From NCBI RefSeq assembly GCF_023101145.1, contig NZ_CP073714.1, positions 6,200,001-6,264,000 on the forward strand: a stretch of 64,000 bases of DNA. Reading direction: 5' to 3'. The notes beneath the pieces are model-generated. The model ran no database searches and was not told the origin of the DNA. It worked only from the letters and a program-made list of their open reading frames with translations. Shown here in pieces: positions 35,444 to 43,723 of this stretch (position 1 is its first letter; each line of letters opens with the position of its first letter). Origin of the DNA: Paenibacillus pabuli. Lineage in GTDB: Bacteria > Bacillota > Bacilli > Paenibacillales > Paenibacillaceae. Made by a program: the position numbers and the translations under genes.

Positions 35444-36784
35444 TTAAGCCTCTGTTCCAACTTGCTCCCGAGCAGCCGTGTAACGATTCACGGGAATTTG
35501 CACACCGAGATTGCCACGCAATGTGTCATGCTCGTATTCGGTGCGATAGATGCCGCGCTGTTGCAGAATTGGAACAACCAGTTCCACGAAATCAGCCAAT
35601 CCACTTGGCAGTTCGGAATGAATAATGAATCCATCCGCTGCTTCGGCTTCGAACCATTCCTGGATCTTGTCAGCCACCTGCTCCGGTGTGCCAAGGAATT
35701 TGCTCTTCGGTGTAGCTGCCCTCAGGGCTACTTCACGCAGCGTCAATCCTTGCTCTTTGGCATCCCGCTTGATTTTGTCCGTACCACTGCGGAAGCTGTT
35801 GCTTCCAATGCCATTCAATTCAGGGAATGGTTCATCCAGCGGATATTGGGAGAAGTCATGATGCTCGAAGAAACGTCCCAGGTAGTCCAGCGCTTTATCG
35901 ATCGTGACCAGGCTGGCGATCTCCTGATATTTCTGTTCTGCTTCCTCTTCTGTCCGTCCAATGATTGGATTGATTCCTGGCAGAATGACGATATCTTGTG
36001 TGGAACGTCCATAGGTTGTTGCGCGGGTTTTGACATCTTTGTAGAAGGCCTGTGCATCCTCAATAGAATCGTGTCCTGTGAAAACAGCATCCGCTTCTTT
36101 GGCAGCAAGGGTCTTGCCATCTTCTGAAGAACCTGCCTGGAAAATAACCGGCTGCCCCTGCTTTGAACGTGCAATGTTAAGTGGGCCCTGTACGGAGAAG
36201 AACTCTCCTTCATGATTGAGTGTGTGCAGCTTGGAAGGATCGAAGAAAACGCCGCTCTCTTTGTCTCTTACGAAGGCATCATCTTCCCATGAATCCCACA
36301 AGCCCTTAGTCACCTGTAAGTATTCGGTTGCAATCCGGTAACGTTCCGGGTGGGTTGGATGATTGCTTTTACTGTAGTTTTTGGCTGAACCTTCAAGCGG
36401 GGATGTAACCACATTCCAACCCGCACGGCCATTACTGATCAGATCCAGGGAACCGAACTGTCTGGCGACTGTGAATGGATCACTGTAGGAGGTGGAGAGT
36501 GTTCCAACCAGACCGATTCGTGACGTAATGGCGGCCAGAGCGGACAACAAGCTGATGGGTTCAAATCGATTCAAGAAGTGAGGTATGGATTTCTCGGTAA
36601 TATAAAGACCGTCAGCGATAAAAACGAGATCGAATTTTCCTTCCTCCGCTTTCAACGTCTGGCGTTTGTAAAAATCAAAATTCACACTGGCATCCGGCTG
36701 AACCTCCGGGTGTCTCCAAGTCGTCATGCTGCCTCCGACACCGTGGACAATCGCTCCAAATTTCAAACTGCGCTGAGTCGTCAT
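35444..36784 (-). CDS. NtaA/SnaA/DszA-type flavin monooxygenase (CmoJ/YtnJ-like)
   Basis: A 446-residue bacterial-luciferase-superfamily monooxygenase. It shows the family motifs FGAIVHGVGGSMTTWRHPEV, FDLVFIADGLYI, RNGRAGWNVVTSP-like text (NGRAGWNVVTSPLEGSAKNY) and QPVIFQAGSSEDG. B. subtilis YtnJ (CmoJ), encoded with the TcyJKLMN transporter, oxidises S-modified cysteines. It probably acts with the FMN reductase at 31066 and the glutaredoxin-like protein at 37087. About 215 bases without a gene separate it from the binding-protein gene, so the latter may have its own promoter. Confidence 0.86.
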   Translation of the reverse strand: MTTQRSLKFGAIVHGVGGSMTTWRHPEVQPDASVNFDFYKRQTLKAEEGKFDLVFIADGLYITEKSIPHFLNRFEPISLLSALAAITSRIGLVGTLSTSYSDPFTVARQFGSLDLISNGRAGWNVVTSPLEGSAKNYSKSNHPTHPERYRIATEYLQVTKGLWDSWEDDAFVRDKESGVFFDPSKLHTLNHEGEFFSVQGPLNIARSKQGQPVIFQAGSSEDGKTLAAKEADAVFTGHDSIEDAQAFYKDVKTRATTYGRSTQDIVILPGINPIIGRTEEEAEQKYQEIASLVTIDKALDYLGRFFEHHDFSQYPLDEPFPELNGIGSNSFRSGTDKIKRDAKEQGLTLREVALRAATPKSKFLGTPEQVADKIQEWFEAEAADGFIIHSELPSGLADFVELVVPILQQRGIYRTEYEHDTLRGNLGVQIPVNRYTAAREQVGTEA

Positions 36785-37086
36785 ATTACATTCCGCCTTC
36801 CTTGGATTAGGATATATAAGAAATTTCTAAAGTCCGATCTGATATGGATTACGAATGAAGGAAATTCGAAAGTTAACTATTCCTATGAGTTTGGTCTGTT
36901 TTAATTTCACAAATCTTATCACTGCCCCGTACATCGGTCAACAGCGTTACTTATAGAACTTTTCTATATAAGGATTGGATATCTGAATACGAGGATGGAT
37001 AATCACTTAAAAGTCCCGGCTGCTCACTGAAATGACAGTCTTTAGCAGCCGGGAACTACTTGATTCAAGAGATCCGCCACGTCCGG
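36785..37086. other. Intergenic region upstream of the NtaA-type gene
   Basis: About 300 AT-rich bases that should contain the promoter of the monooxygenase gene on the minus strand and the terminator of the glutaredoxin-like gene. I see no coding sequence or riboswitch. A LysR-type T-N11-A site was looked for but not assigned with confidence. Confidence 0.4.
37013..37056 (-). terminator. Terminator after the glutaredoxin-like gene
   Basis: GTCCCGGCTGCT at 37013-37024 pairs with AGCAGCCGGGAAC at 37044-37056 (one bulge). On the minus strand the stem is followed by TTTT. It lies about 30 bases after the stop at 37087. Confidence 0.75.
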
Positions 37087-37362
37087 TCAGACTGCTGCTT
37101 CATCGGGAAGGGCAAGAAGTTCTGCCAGTTTCTCCAGATCGGGCTCCAGCAATGCTTCATACTTGCCGTCTCCACCCACCTCAATGACAGGTACATGGCG
37201 AATGCCATACTTGGCTTCAAGCACATCCCTCAGCACATCGTTGCCTTGCACTTCGATGTTCTCAAAAGGCTGGTTGCGAGCCGTTAGGAATGCCTTAACC
37301 TCCCCACAGAAATGACAGCCTGTTTTGCTCCAAAGCACTACTTTTTTCGATGTAGAAGACAT
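37087..37362 (-). CDS. Glutaredoxin-like protein (CmoI/YtnI-like)
   Basis: A 91-residue thioredoxin-fold protein. The redox motif CHFC lies in WSKTGCHFCGEVKAFL (about residues 10-25), and GIRHVPVIEVGG contains the cis-Pro. In the B. subtilis ytmI operon the similar small protein YtnI (CmoI) is encoded with the monooxygenases. ATG 37362 is seven bases after AGGAGG; upstream in-frame starts overlap that site. It ends in a terminator and thus is a separate transcript from the monooxygenase gene. Confidence 0.8.
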   Translation of the reverse strand: MSSTSKKVVLWSKTGCHFCGEVKAFLTARNQPFENIEVQGNDVLRDVLEAKYGIRHVPVIEVGGDGKYEALLEPDLEKLAELLALPDEAAV

Positions 37363-37525
37363 CGGCATACCTCCTGATTGATTCATTCTCGGATCAGGGA
37401 TGGATCACCACCCAGACCATTAATTCCTATCTGTTAAATAAGAATTATGGCTATAAATGTACTCCTCACCTCTTCAAGCGTCAATGGCTCTGCCAATAGA
37501 ATAAACCTATAAGAGGATAGAAAGA

Positions 37526-37702
37526 TTAAATTTTAAATTTGAAAAGAGCGCCCTGTCTGGCAGAACCGGCATAATCGTTAATCAGCTCCGGACGTTGATC
37601 TATAGCCCATCGAAGGGTATCAGAGGCTTTTAACAGTAACACATGCCTCGCGATATTCAGCTCCTCCTCACTCCATCCGTATCCTTCACAGAACGCTTTC
37701 AA
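37526..37702 (-). pseudogene. C-terminal fragment, possibly aminoglycoside-phosphotransferase family
   Basis: An open frame of about 58 codons without a proper start encodes LKAFCEGYGWSEEELNIAR, then LLLKASDTLRWAIDQRPELI and a C-terminal Phe/Lys tail. This helical pattern resembles the end of phosphotransferase (APH/ChoK-like) proteins. A stop lies just upstream in frame and no ribosome site is seen. It is best read as a gene remnant; the family call is tentative. Confidence 0.4.
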
Positions 37703-37843
37703 TCGTTACATTTACATTCTAATTCGCGACATATGTAAAGTTCGGATGCGGACAGATGTATAGGTATACGATACCCTGTACATCACATTCCGCATCATGC
37801 TGTCTAAACAGTGTTCCAGGCAGCCGAACCCCTGCCCTTACCA

Positions 37844-39403
37844 TTACAATTCTTCGTTCAAGAGCTGGGGAGGAGCTATAATTGGCCAGCCTTTTTCGAT
37901 CGTACGCATTTGATTCGCAGATACATGAACAATATGGCTGGATTGCACACCCCACCGTTCCGCAGCATAAGGAGTTACAAACCGCCTGCGTTTACCGCCA
38001 CTAATCTGGTACCATATATCCCGCTCATTCGTCGTGGCAATAATCATGCCTTCCTCCAGCTCATCGCGGCTGCCCTGTACCGGTTGTGCATCAACATGAC
38101 TTTTTTCCAGGGGCCAGCTCTGTACCTCACTCTCGGAGATCAGTGGCTCACCTGCAGGCACGCCGAGCAGATCCGGTTTTGCAACCAGAACGGGAGAAAT
38201 ACCGCGTGGAACGGGAATGTTCAGTTTGCGACGCTGTCCACGCATGAGTCGATACACATCGCCCTTGATATCAGAAATGAAACAGCCCTCCGGGTAAAAA
38301 TCTGTACTGCGTCTCAGCTTATGCATTACATCGCTGCTGCCCTTGGTGGAAATGCTCTGTTGCAGGTCGGGAGCGTCCTTTTTGCCAAAGGGAGACGTGT
38401 TCTCCTCCTGGCTGCTCGACACCTTGGCGTGTAGCGAGAACCGGGATGTTTCGGCAAGCAGGGCATGGGGATCGCCCCACTTTTGTGTATAAAACTGTTC
38501 GTTATCCTTATTCACGACTACATAATCATCTTCTCCCAGCGCCTTCATGCTTACGCTTCCGTAGTGATGGATAAAGGCATCCCCGGCTACCGCCAGCCTG
38601 TATCCTGCCAGCTTCGCCCGAATAATCCAGTCGTCATCTTCAAAATTGCCTACCGCATAGCCTTCATCGAGATAACCTACCCGCTGCAGCAGTTCCCTTG
38701 AGAACAGCCAGCAAAAACCGACCAGCCTTTCGGTCTCCCGATGTTTCGTGGCATCCGGACGATTATGGCGGGCAGCAAAAGCCCACATGTCCTCCACTTC
38801 CCTGTAAGGGACTTCAATCTGCTGATCTCCACCGATGTAATTCGTAACCGGACCCACGACTCCCGTCTCGGGATGACTGTCCAGACAGGTCATCATGTTT
38901 TCCAGCCAGCCCGGGGTGACCAATGTATCGTTGTTCAGCACGACAATGTGTCGACCTCTCGCCATCATCAACCCATGATTCACACCGCCGGCAAAACCGC
39001 GATTCTTATCCAGCGCAGCGACCCTTACCATGCCACCTTTGCGAAGCATGGCTTCCGCCGTGCCATCCTTGGACGCATTATCCACAACAATAATTTCAAA
39101 GGGCGCAGGTGTATGCTTCTCAATACTGGACACACATTGCAGGACATATTCGCGCTGATTGTATGTCGGAATAATAATGCTTACCCCTTCGAATACCAGT
39201 CCGAATGAGCTCTCCCCCTGCCGCACGCCCTCATCATAGCCTCTATGGTAGCCCTGCTTATACAGTTTTGCGTTCTTGGCAGCCCGTTTACCTGAGCCTT
39301 GACGTCTAATCTTCCTTCCACTACGGCTTCGAGCTGAGTGCAAAACAACGACTTTGGATGACGATGCTTGCCGCTGTCTTGAACGTCTGCCTGATGTGCT
39401 CAT
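37844..39403 (-). CDS. Family-2 glycosyltransferase with basic N-terminus and duplicated C-terminal domain
   Basis: A 519-residue protein. Residues 1-50 are Arg/Ser/Lys-rich; next comes the motif YKQGYHRGYDEGVRQGE; then a GT2 domain (VSIIIPTYNQREY, IIVVDNASKDGTAE, LNNDTLVTPGWL, NFEDDDWIIRAKLAGYRL). The C-terminal 150 residues hold two related segments (about 370-422 and 449-510), each with an E-G, a D-x/V-Y/W and a G-x-R-R pattern. ATG 39403 follows GGAGGAAG. It is the last gene of a run of surface-glycan genes. Sugar and acceptor are unknown. Confidence 0.85.
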   Translation of the reverse strand: MSTSGRRSRQRQASSSKVVVLHSARSRSGRKIRRQGSGKRAAKNAKLYKQGYHRGYDEGVRQGESSFGLVFEGVSIIIPTYNQREYVLQCVSSIEKHTPAPFEIIVVDNASKDGTAEAMLRKGGMVRVAALDKNRGFAGGVNHGLMMARGRHIVVLNNDTLVTPGWLENMMTCLDSHPETGVVGPVTNYIGGDQQIEVPYREVEDMWAFAARHNRPDATKHRETERLVGFCWLFSRELLQRVGYLDEGYAVGNFEDDDWIIRAKLAGYRLAVAGDAFIHHYGSVSMKALGEDDYVVVNKDNEQFYTQKWGDPHALLAETSRFSLHAKVSSSQEENTSPFGKKDAPDLQQSISTKGSSDVMHKLRRSTDFYPEGCFISDIKGDVYRLMRGQRRKLNIPVPRGISPVLVAKPDLLGVPAGEPLISESEVQSWPLEKSHVDAQPVQGSRDELEEGMIIATTNERDIWYQISGGKRRRFVTPYAAERWGVQSSHIVHVSANQMRTIEKGWPIIAPPQLLNEEL

Positions 39404-39467
39404 GTTGCTTCCTCCATTTCCCTTCATCCCCATGCGCATTACGATGAACGTCCCATCAGACCGTCCA

Positions 39468-40910
39468 TTAGAGTTGAAGCTCTCCTGTAACCAATTTGTC
39501 CGCCAAATGTCCGAAATCTATGGCAACCCGACCGAGTTCACCAGCGATTCGGCGACATATAATGACGGCCGGAATTCCTGCTGCTACAAGTGCGATATCG
39601 AACAAGTGCTCCGCAGTCTGCTGCATCACTCTCGGGATATCTGCAACTCCCTCCACTGCATCTATGATGCCTGTCACATGGACGCCGCGGCTGTTCAACA
39701 ACGCCCCGAGCTCAACAGCGCGGCTTCCAATCACCAGCACCCGGCGTCCCTGTACCACAGGCAACAACAGACCGGAATGGTGAAGACTGTAGTTAATTGT
39801 GGAACTGGTCAGATTCAGACGGGACCAATCAATGCCGAAATGGCGTAACACTGGAAATAACAGCCCCTGAAAAGTAGGCGCACGCGAGATGGGAACACCG
39901 ATCCAATCCGCGCCGCGAATGGCTTCCGCGAGCGCAGCGCGGATGTCCAGGGTGGAGCGCGGCACCCCTGCATAAGGCAGAAACGGTGCCAGCTCCTGCA
40001 CTTGCTCGCCGGGCAGCACCGTATCGGCTGCCAGGGTAAGCAGTTCGCCATCTCCGAGGCGAACGACGGACAGGGGGCGCTGCGCATCCAGCGCCCCCTG
40101 GATGTGGCCAGCCATCTCATGAGGGCTGGCCAGCCGGGTAAGGGTGGGCGCATATTGGCGGAATCCCGCCTCGATCAGATCTGCCGCCACGGCAGGCAGA
40201 ATGTGATCAGGCGGGATGTGCTGCGCCACCAGCGCCTCCCCGCCCGCGAATACGCCGTCGCGGAAGCCCTCGGCGTAGCCGCCCTCGGGCGCTGCTGCCG
40301 GCTGCGCAGGCGCAAGTGCCCTTGCGCTGCCCGCATGCGCGGCAGCGCTTCTCCGCCCCGTGGGCGAGACACCACCGTGCCGGTGTGTCGCTTGCGGCGG
40401 GGCGGGGCCAGCACCGCTGGCAGGCAGCGCCAGAGGCGTGCCGGCTCGCGGTGCTGGCCCAGGCGCACGCTGCGCAGCCGTGCGCTGTTTGGCGCGGGCG
40501 CCTGCGGCCCGCCCACCCCGCGGGGCAGCATGCCCGCGGCCCGCAGCGGCGCGCTTGCCCGCTTTGGCTCGCACCCCTTTGCTGCCGCGGCTCATACCTG
40601 CACGCTCGCCTGCTTTCACACGTATGCCTGAACGACCCCGTCCTTCGCCAGTTTTTGTTCCCTTTTTGGTTCGTGCTCCTGTGCTCCCCACTTGCCTTTT
40701 ACCGATGCGTCCGCCGGATTTGCCTTTCGGCTCTGTATGAAGTTTGCGCTCCATTCCTGCAAGTTCCACACCTTCCTGCTTCGTACCCTCGTTTCCCCAA
40801 TCACGATTTGAACTCGCTTTGGGCTGCACCCCCATAAATATTTTCCAGGAATCGGCATGACCGCCCGGTGTCTTCTTCCTTCCCAAATCGCTGCGTTTTG
40901 CTACTCTCAC
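39468..40910 (-). CDS. GT-D fold glycosyltransferase-like protein with long basic tail
   Basis: A 480-residue protein. Residues 1-208 are low complexity, rich in Lys, Arg, Gly, Ala and Pro, and encoded by very GC-rich DNA around 40.2-40.6 kb. The motif GGYAEGFRDGVFAGGE lies at about 210-225. The C-terminal half has LSVVRLGDGELL (about 280-291), WIGVPISRAP and GRRVLVIGSRAVELGALL, the pattern of GT-D/DUF1792 glycosyltransferases. GTG 40910 has AGGGAGG seven bases upstream. Same strand and neighbourhood as other glycan genes. Specific activity unknown. Confidence 0.75.
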   Translation of the reverse strand: MRVAKRSDLGRKKTPGGHADSWKIFMGVQPKASSNRDWGNEGTKQEGVELAGMERKLHTEPKGKSGGRIGKRQVGSTGARTKKGTKTGEGRGRSGIRVKAGERAGMSRGSKGVRAKAGKRAAAGRGHAAPRGGRAAGARAKQRTAAQRAPGPAPRAGTPLALPASGAGPAPPQATHRHGGVSPTGRRSAAAHAGSARALAPAQPAAAPEGGYAEGFRDGVFAGGEALVAQHIPPDHILPAVAADLIEAGFRQYAPTLTRLASPHEMAGHIQGALDAQRPLSVVRLGDGELLTLAADTVLPGEQVQELAPFLPYAGVPRSTLDIRAALAEAIRGADWIGVPISRAPTFQGLLFPVLRHFGIDWSRLNLTSSTINYSLHHSGLLLPVVQGRRVLVIGSRAVELGALLNSRGVHVTGIIDAVEGVADIPRVMQQTAEHLFDIALVAAGIPAVIICRRIAGELGRVAIDFGHLADKLVTGELQL

Positions 40911-41041
40911 GGCATTCCCTCCCTTGGCATGCACGAGGAGTGCCGCCGCTGCACAAAGCGCCGGAGCATTCTTCCGGCTCCGGCGCAGATTGTTCTGCTC
41001 TCATGGGACCCTTCACAGCGGCAGCATCAGGCGCATATATT

Positions 41042-41773
41042 TTAGGGCAACTGACCCTTCATGCGGATGGCTGCTTCCTGAAGCGATTGGAACGTCCCTG
41101 CATCACTCCAATATTTTTGCAAAATATCGTATTCCAGTCCTCCAGCCGCTGCATAATGATTGTTCACGTCCGTAATTTCGAGTTCGCCGCGTGCAGAAGG
41201 TGCAATGTTTTGAATAAGATTGAATACATGGTCATCATACATATATATGCCAGTAACACAATAAGAGGTCTTGGGATCACTCGGTTTTTCCTCAATGTAT
41301 GCGATTCGTTCCGGATGTTTCGGATCAAACACCGGCACCCCATACCGCCGTGCATCATCCACTTCTTTAAGCAAAACACGAGCTGTTCCCGCGGGCTGCT
41401 GCAAATACCGATCCACATAAGGCTTCAGATCGTCGCTAAACAGATTGTCACCCAGCAGTACAACAAATTTCTCTCCGGGAAGGATAAACGAAGTCGCCAG
41501 ATCCAATGCTTCGGCAATTCCTCCTGCCTTCTCCTGAATCCGATACGTGAGCTTGACGCCATGATCTGCGCCACTACCCAAATACTCCGTGTATAACCCA
41601 GCGGAATGTTTGTTGATCACGATCAATATCTCTTCAATGCCTGCCTGGCGGAGTCTGTCGATGCCATACATAATCATCGGATGCTTGCCGACTGGAATCA
41701 GATGCTTGTTAATCAGCCGGGTCAGAGGGTACAACCGTGTTCCTGTTCCGCCAGCAAGAATTACACCTTTCAT
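41042..41773 (-). CDS. Sugar-1-phosphate nucleotidyltransferase (SpsI/RfbA-like)
   Basis: A 243-residue nucleotidyltransferase. It begins KGVILAGGTGTRLYPLTRLI with NKHLIPVGKHPMIMYGIDRL, then GDNLF in the active site and YIEEKPSDPKTSYCVTGIYM. It makes an activated sugar, most likely dTDP-glucose from glucose-1-phosphate. The short length matches B. subtilis SpsI, a spore-coat polysaccharide protein, rather than longer RfbA enzymes. Its ATG overlaps the stop of the glycosyltransferase upstream. No rmlBCD genes are seen in the window. Confidence 0.88.
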   Translation of the reverse strand: MKGVILAGGTGTRLYPLTRLINKHLIPVGKHPMIMYGIDRLRQAGIEEILIVINKHSAGLYTEYLGSGADHGVKLTYRIQEKAGGIAEALDLATSFILPGEKFVVLLGDNLFSDDLKPYVDRYLQQPAGTARVLLKEVDDARRYGVPVFDPKHPERIAYIEEKPSDPKTSYCVTGIYMYDDHVFNLIQNIAPSARGELEITDVNNHYAAAGGLEYDILQKYWSDAGTFQSLQEAAIRMKGQLP

Positions 41774-42543
41774 TCCACTATCCCTCCTTCATCAGATGTC
41801 TCAATATAGTTAAGGGGATCGACATGCCATTTGCTGATAAAAATGGATCGATTACGCTCAAGCAACTGTTTCCATGCTGCAGGATCGGTCTTCAGAAAAC
41901 TCGCACTGCCTCGATGATGTACCAGAACATCCCCGCAGACCAGTAAACGATACCCTTTCTGGCAAGCCCTGTAGCAATAATCGTCATCTTCATAGTGTCC
42001 CGGCGAATAGACTTCGTCAAGCACACCAATGTCATCCATCACACTTCGCCGCATGAGCATGCATAAGCCGACAATCCGTCTGACTTCCTTCCATCTGGAG
42101 GAATCGACTATATTGTTGGCAGCAGCCAGTTCCTGAAAATGTGCCATGTCCCGGAACTCAACCTCTACCTGCTGGATGCCACTTGCATAGTTGGTCACTG
42201 GTCCTGTAATGCCAATGTTTGCATTACTGTAGAGGGCTGATCGCAGATTTTCAAGCCAGCGGGAGGTAACTGTAACATCATTATTCAGCAGCAGCAGTTC
42301 ATCACCGCATGCTGCGCGGAGTCCTGCATTGCAAGCAGCAGGGAAACCCCGATTGTCGGGTAAACGGACAAAACGAAGTCGTTCCCGGGCACAATACGCT
42401 GCCGTTCCGTCAACCGAACCATTATCCACAACGATGATTTCATAGGACATATGAGGATCGGTATATTTTCGAATGGCATCGATACATGGCTGCAATAGAT
42501 CCAGTCCGTTGTACGTGGGAATAATAATACTGGTCAGTGTCAT
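41770..42543 (-). CDS. Family-2 glycosyltransferase
   Basis: A 257-residue single-domain GT2 enzyme: TSIIIPTYNGLDLLQPCIDA, IIVVDNGSVDGTAAYC, LLLNNDVTVTSRWLENL (DxD region NND) and YEDDDYCYRACQKGYRLLVC. It is similar to the catalytic part of the protein at 37844 but lacks basic tail and C-terminal extension. ATG with AGGAGG upstream; the start overlaps the preceding stop and its own stop overlaps the nucleotidyltransferase start, so the three genes are coupled. It likely adds a sugar to a surface polymer or glycoprotein. Confidence 0.86.
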   Translation of the reverse strand: MTLTSIIIPTYNGLDLLQPCIDAIRKYTDPHMSYEIIVVDNGSVDGTAAYCARERLRFVRLPDNRGFPAACNAGLRAACGDELLLLNNDVTVTSRWLENLRSALYSNANIGITGPVTNYASGIQQVEVEFRDMAHFQELAAANNIVDSSRWKEVRRIVGLCMLMRRSVMDDIGVLDEVYSPGHYEDDDYCYRACQKGYRLLVCGDVLVHHRGSASFLKTDPAAWKQLLERNRSIFISKWHVDPLNYIETSDEGGIVE

Positions 42544-43721
42544 CTGGCGTTCCTCCTGTAGGCCACTTCAGCACGGGAAATGGCTCGGCCTGCTTGTGAC
42601 GAATTGCCGCCCATATCAAGCCAGGCCGCAATCGCCTCCAGATGGTCTCCAATAATCAATCGGGCAACTTCGTTACCGCTGCCCGTATTGGTGGAACGCA
42701 AACGATTGGAACGGATGACATCCACTTGACTGGGCGCAGTCACTTTTAATCCGTGCTGAATGGCCAGACTTTGCGCCTTGGGAGGAACGGCCAGCGACTC
42801 CGGTTTTACAATCTGGATCATGTTACGCGAGAGAGCGTGAGGTACGGCTGTCAACGAATTGGAACCCAGGTCCGAACGGTTAAGCACACGGTTGAGATAG
42901 GCTTTGATCCGGCTTACTTCATCCTGGCGGGCAAATGGAGGTAAAAGGGATGAAAGATTGTTCAGTGCCACATCATCCCCCCGATCGACAGCATATAGAA
43001 ACGGGGCGAGCTGCTCTGCCGGGACGACCATATCCCCATCCACAAAGAGAAGTGTCTCCGCCCCTGTCATCTTGGCCCCCAAAGCGCGGCCTACATCATG
43101 TCCCGCCCGGTCAGGTTCATATACCAACGTGATACCAGGATGTTCAAGCACCTGTGCCAGACTGTTGTCCGTTGTTCCATTCAATACCACAACGATATCT
43201 GTCAGCGGCAGCCGTTTCAGTTGTACAAGGACTTGCCCCAGCGTGAGTTCCTCATTGCAGGCACAGACGACTGCAGCGGCAGGTTTATTCAGGGAAAGTG
43301 GAATGATATTCAATGAACGCCCCGCAGCTTGAGCATAACCCTGCATGAATGCTTTTCCTGCCTGCATTACAGCAGGATAACCCCTTAGCTCCGCTGAGAT
43401 CGCTGCCTCATGAACCTGCCATGTTGAACGTGCATGTTGTTCAAGGGAATGTTCATTTTCCAACGCATGGCGTCCTGCTCGTTGACCTGCACTGAATGCT
43501 TCATGCAATACGGACTTGTTTGCTGCAGACCTACTCGCTGCTGAACTCTTTAGCGGTGATTTAGTCAGGTTTCTCCTGCCTGTAGTTCTGGTTCTTGTGG
43601 TTATTGCGGTTCGTCTGCCTGCTGTCCGTTGACGACCGATGCCCCCTGAACGCCTTTTCATTTCCTCACCTCCAGCATGTCGCCCCTTTTGACGAGGTTT
43701 CTTTCTTGTTTTAGGCAACAT
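42540..43721 (-). CDS. Glycosyltransferase (GT2-like) with Arg/Thr-rich N-terminus
   Basis: A 393-residue protein. The first 65 residues are rich in Arg, Thr, Gly and Lys; then HEAFSAGQRAGRHALE gives a weak version of the Gly-aromatic motif of neighbours. The catalytic part shows AAVVCACNEELTLGQVLVQL, VVLNGTTDNS and LLFVDGDMVVP. It resembles the next gene upstream in layout (ALSRN and IGDHLEAI), so the two are paralogues. ATG 43721 has GAGG five bases upstream; a GTG at 43727 is the alternative. Substrate unknown. Confidence 0.8.
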   Translation of the reverse strand: MLPKTRKKPRQKGRHAGGEEMKRRSGGIGRQRTAGRRTAITTRTRTTGRRNLTKSPLKSSAASRSAANKSVLHEAFSAGQRAGRHALENEHSLEQHARSTWQVHEAAISAELRGYPAVMQAGKAFMQGYAQAAGRSLNIIPLSLNKPAAAVVCACNEELTLGQVLVQLKRLPLTDIVVVLNGTTDNSLAQVLEHPGITLVYEPDRAGHDVGRALGAKMTGAETLLFVDGDMVVPAEQLAPFLYAVDRGDDVALNNLSSLLPPFARQDEVSRIKAYLNRVLNRSDLGSNSLTAVPHALSRNMIQIVKPESLAVPPKAQSLAIQHGLKVTAPSQVDVIRSNRLRSTNTGSGNEVARLIIGDHLEAIAAWLDMGGNSSQAGRAISRAEVAYRRNAR

Positions 43722-43723
43722 GC

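Noticed and set aside
40002..40837. Large plus-strand open frames opposite the GT-D-type gene
   Set aside because: Very GC-rich DNA has few stops; the minus strand carries a coherent domain and ribosome site.
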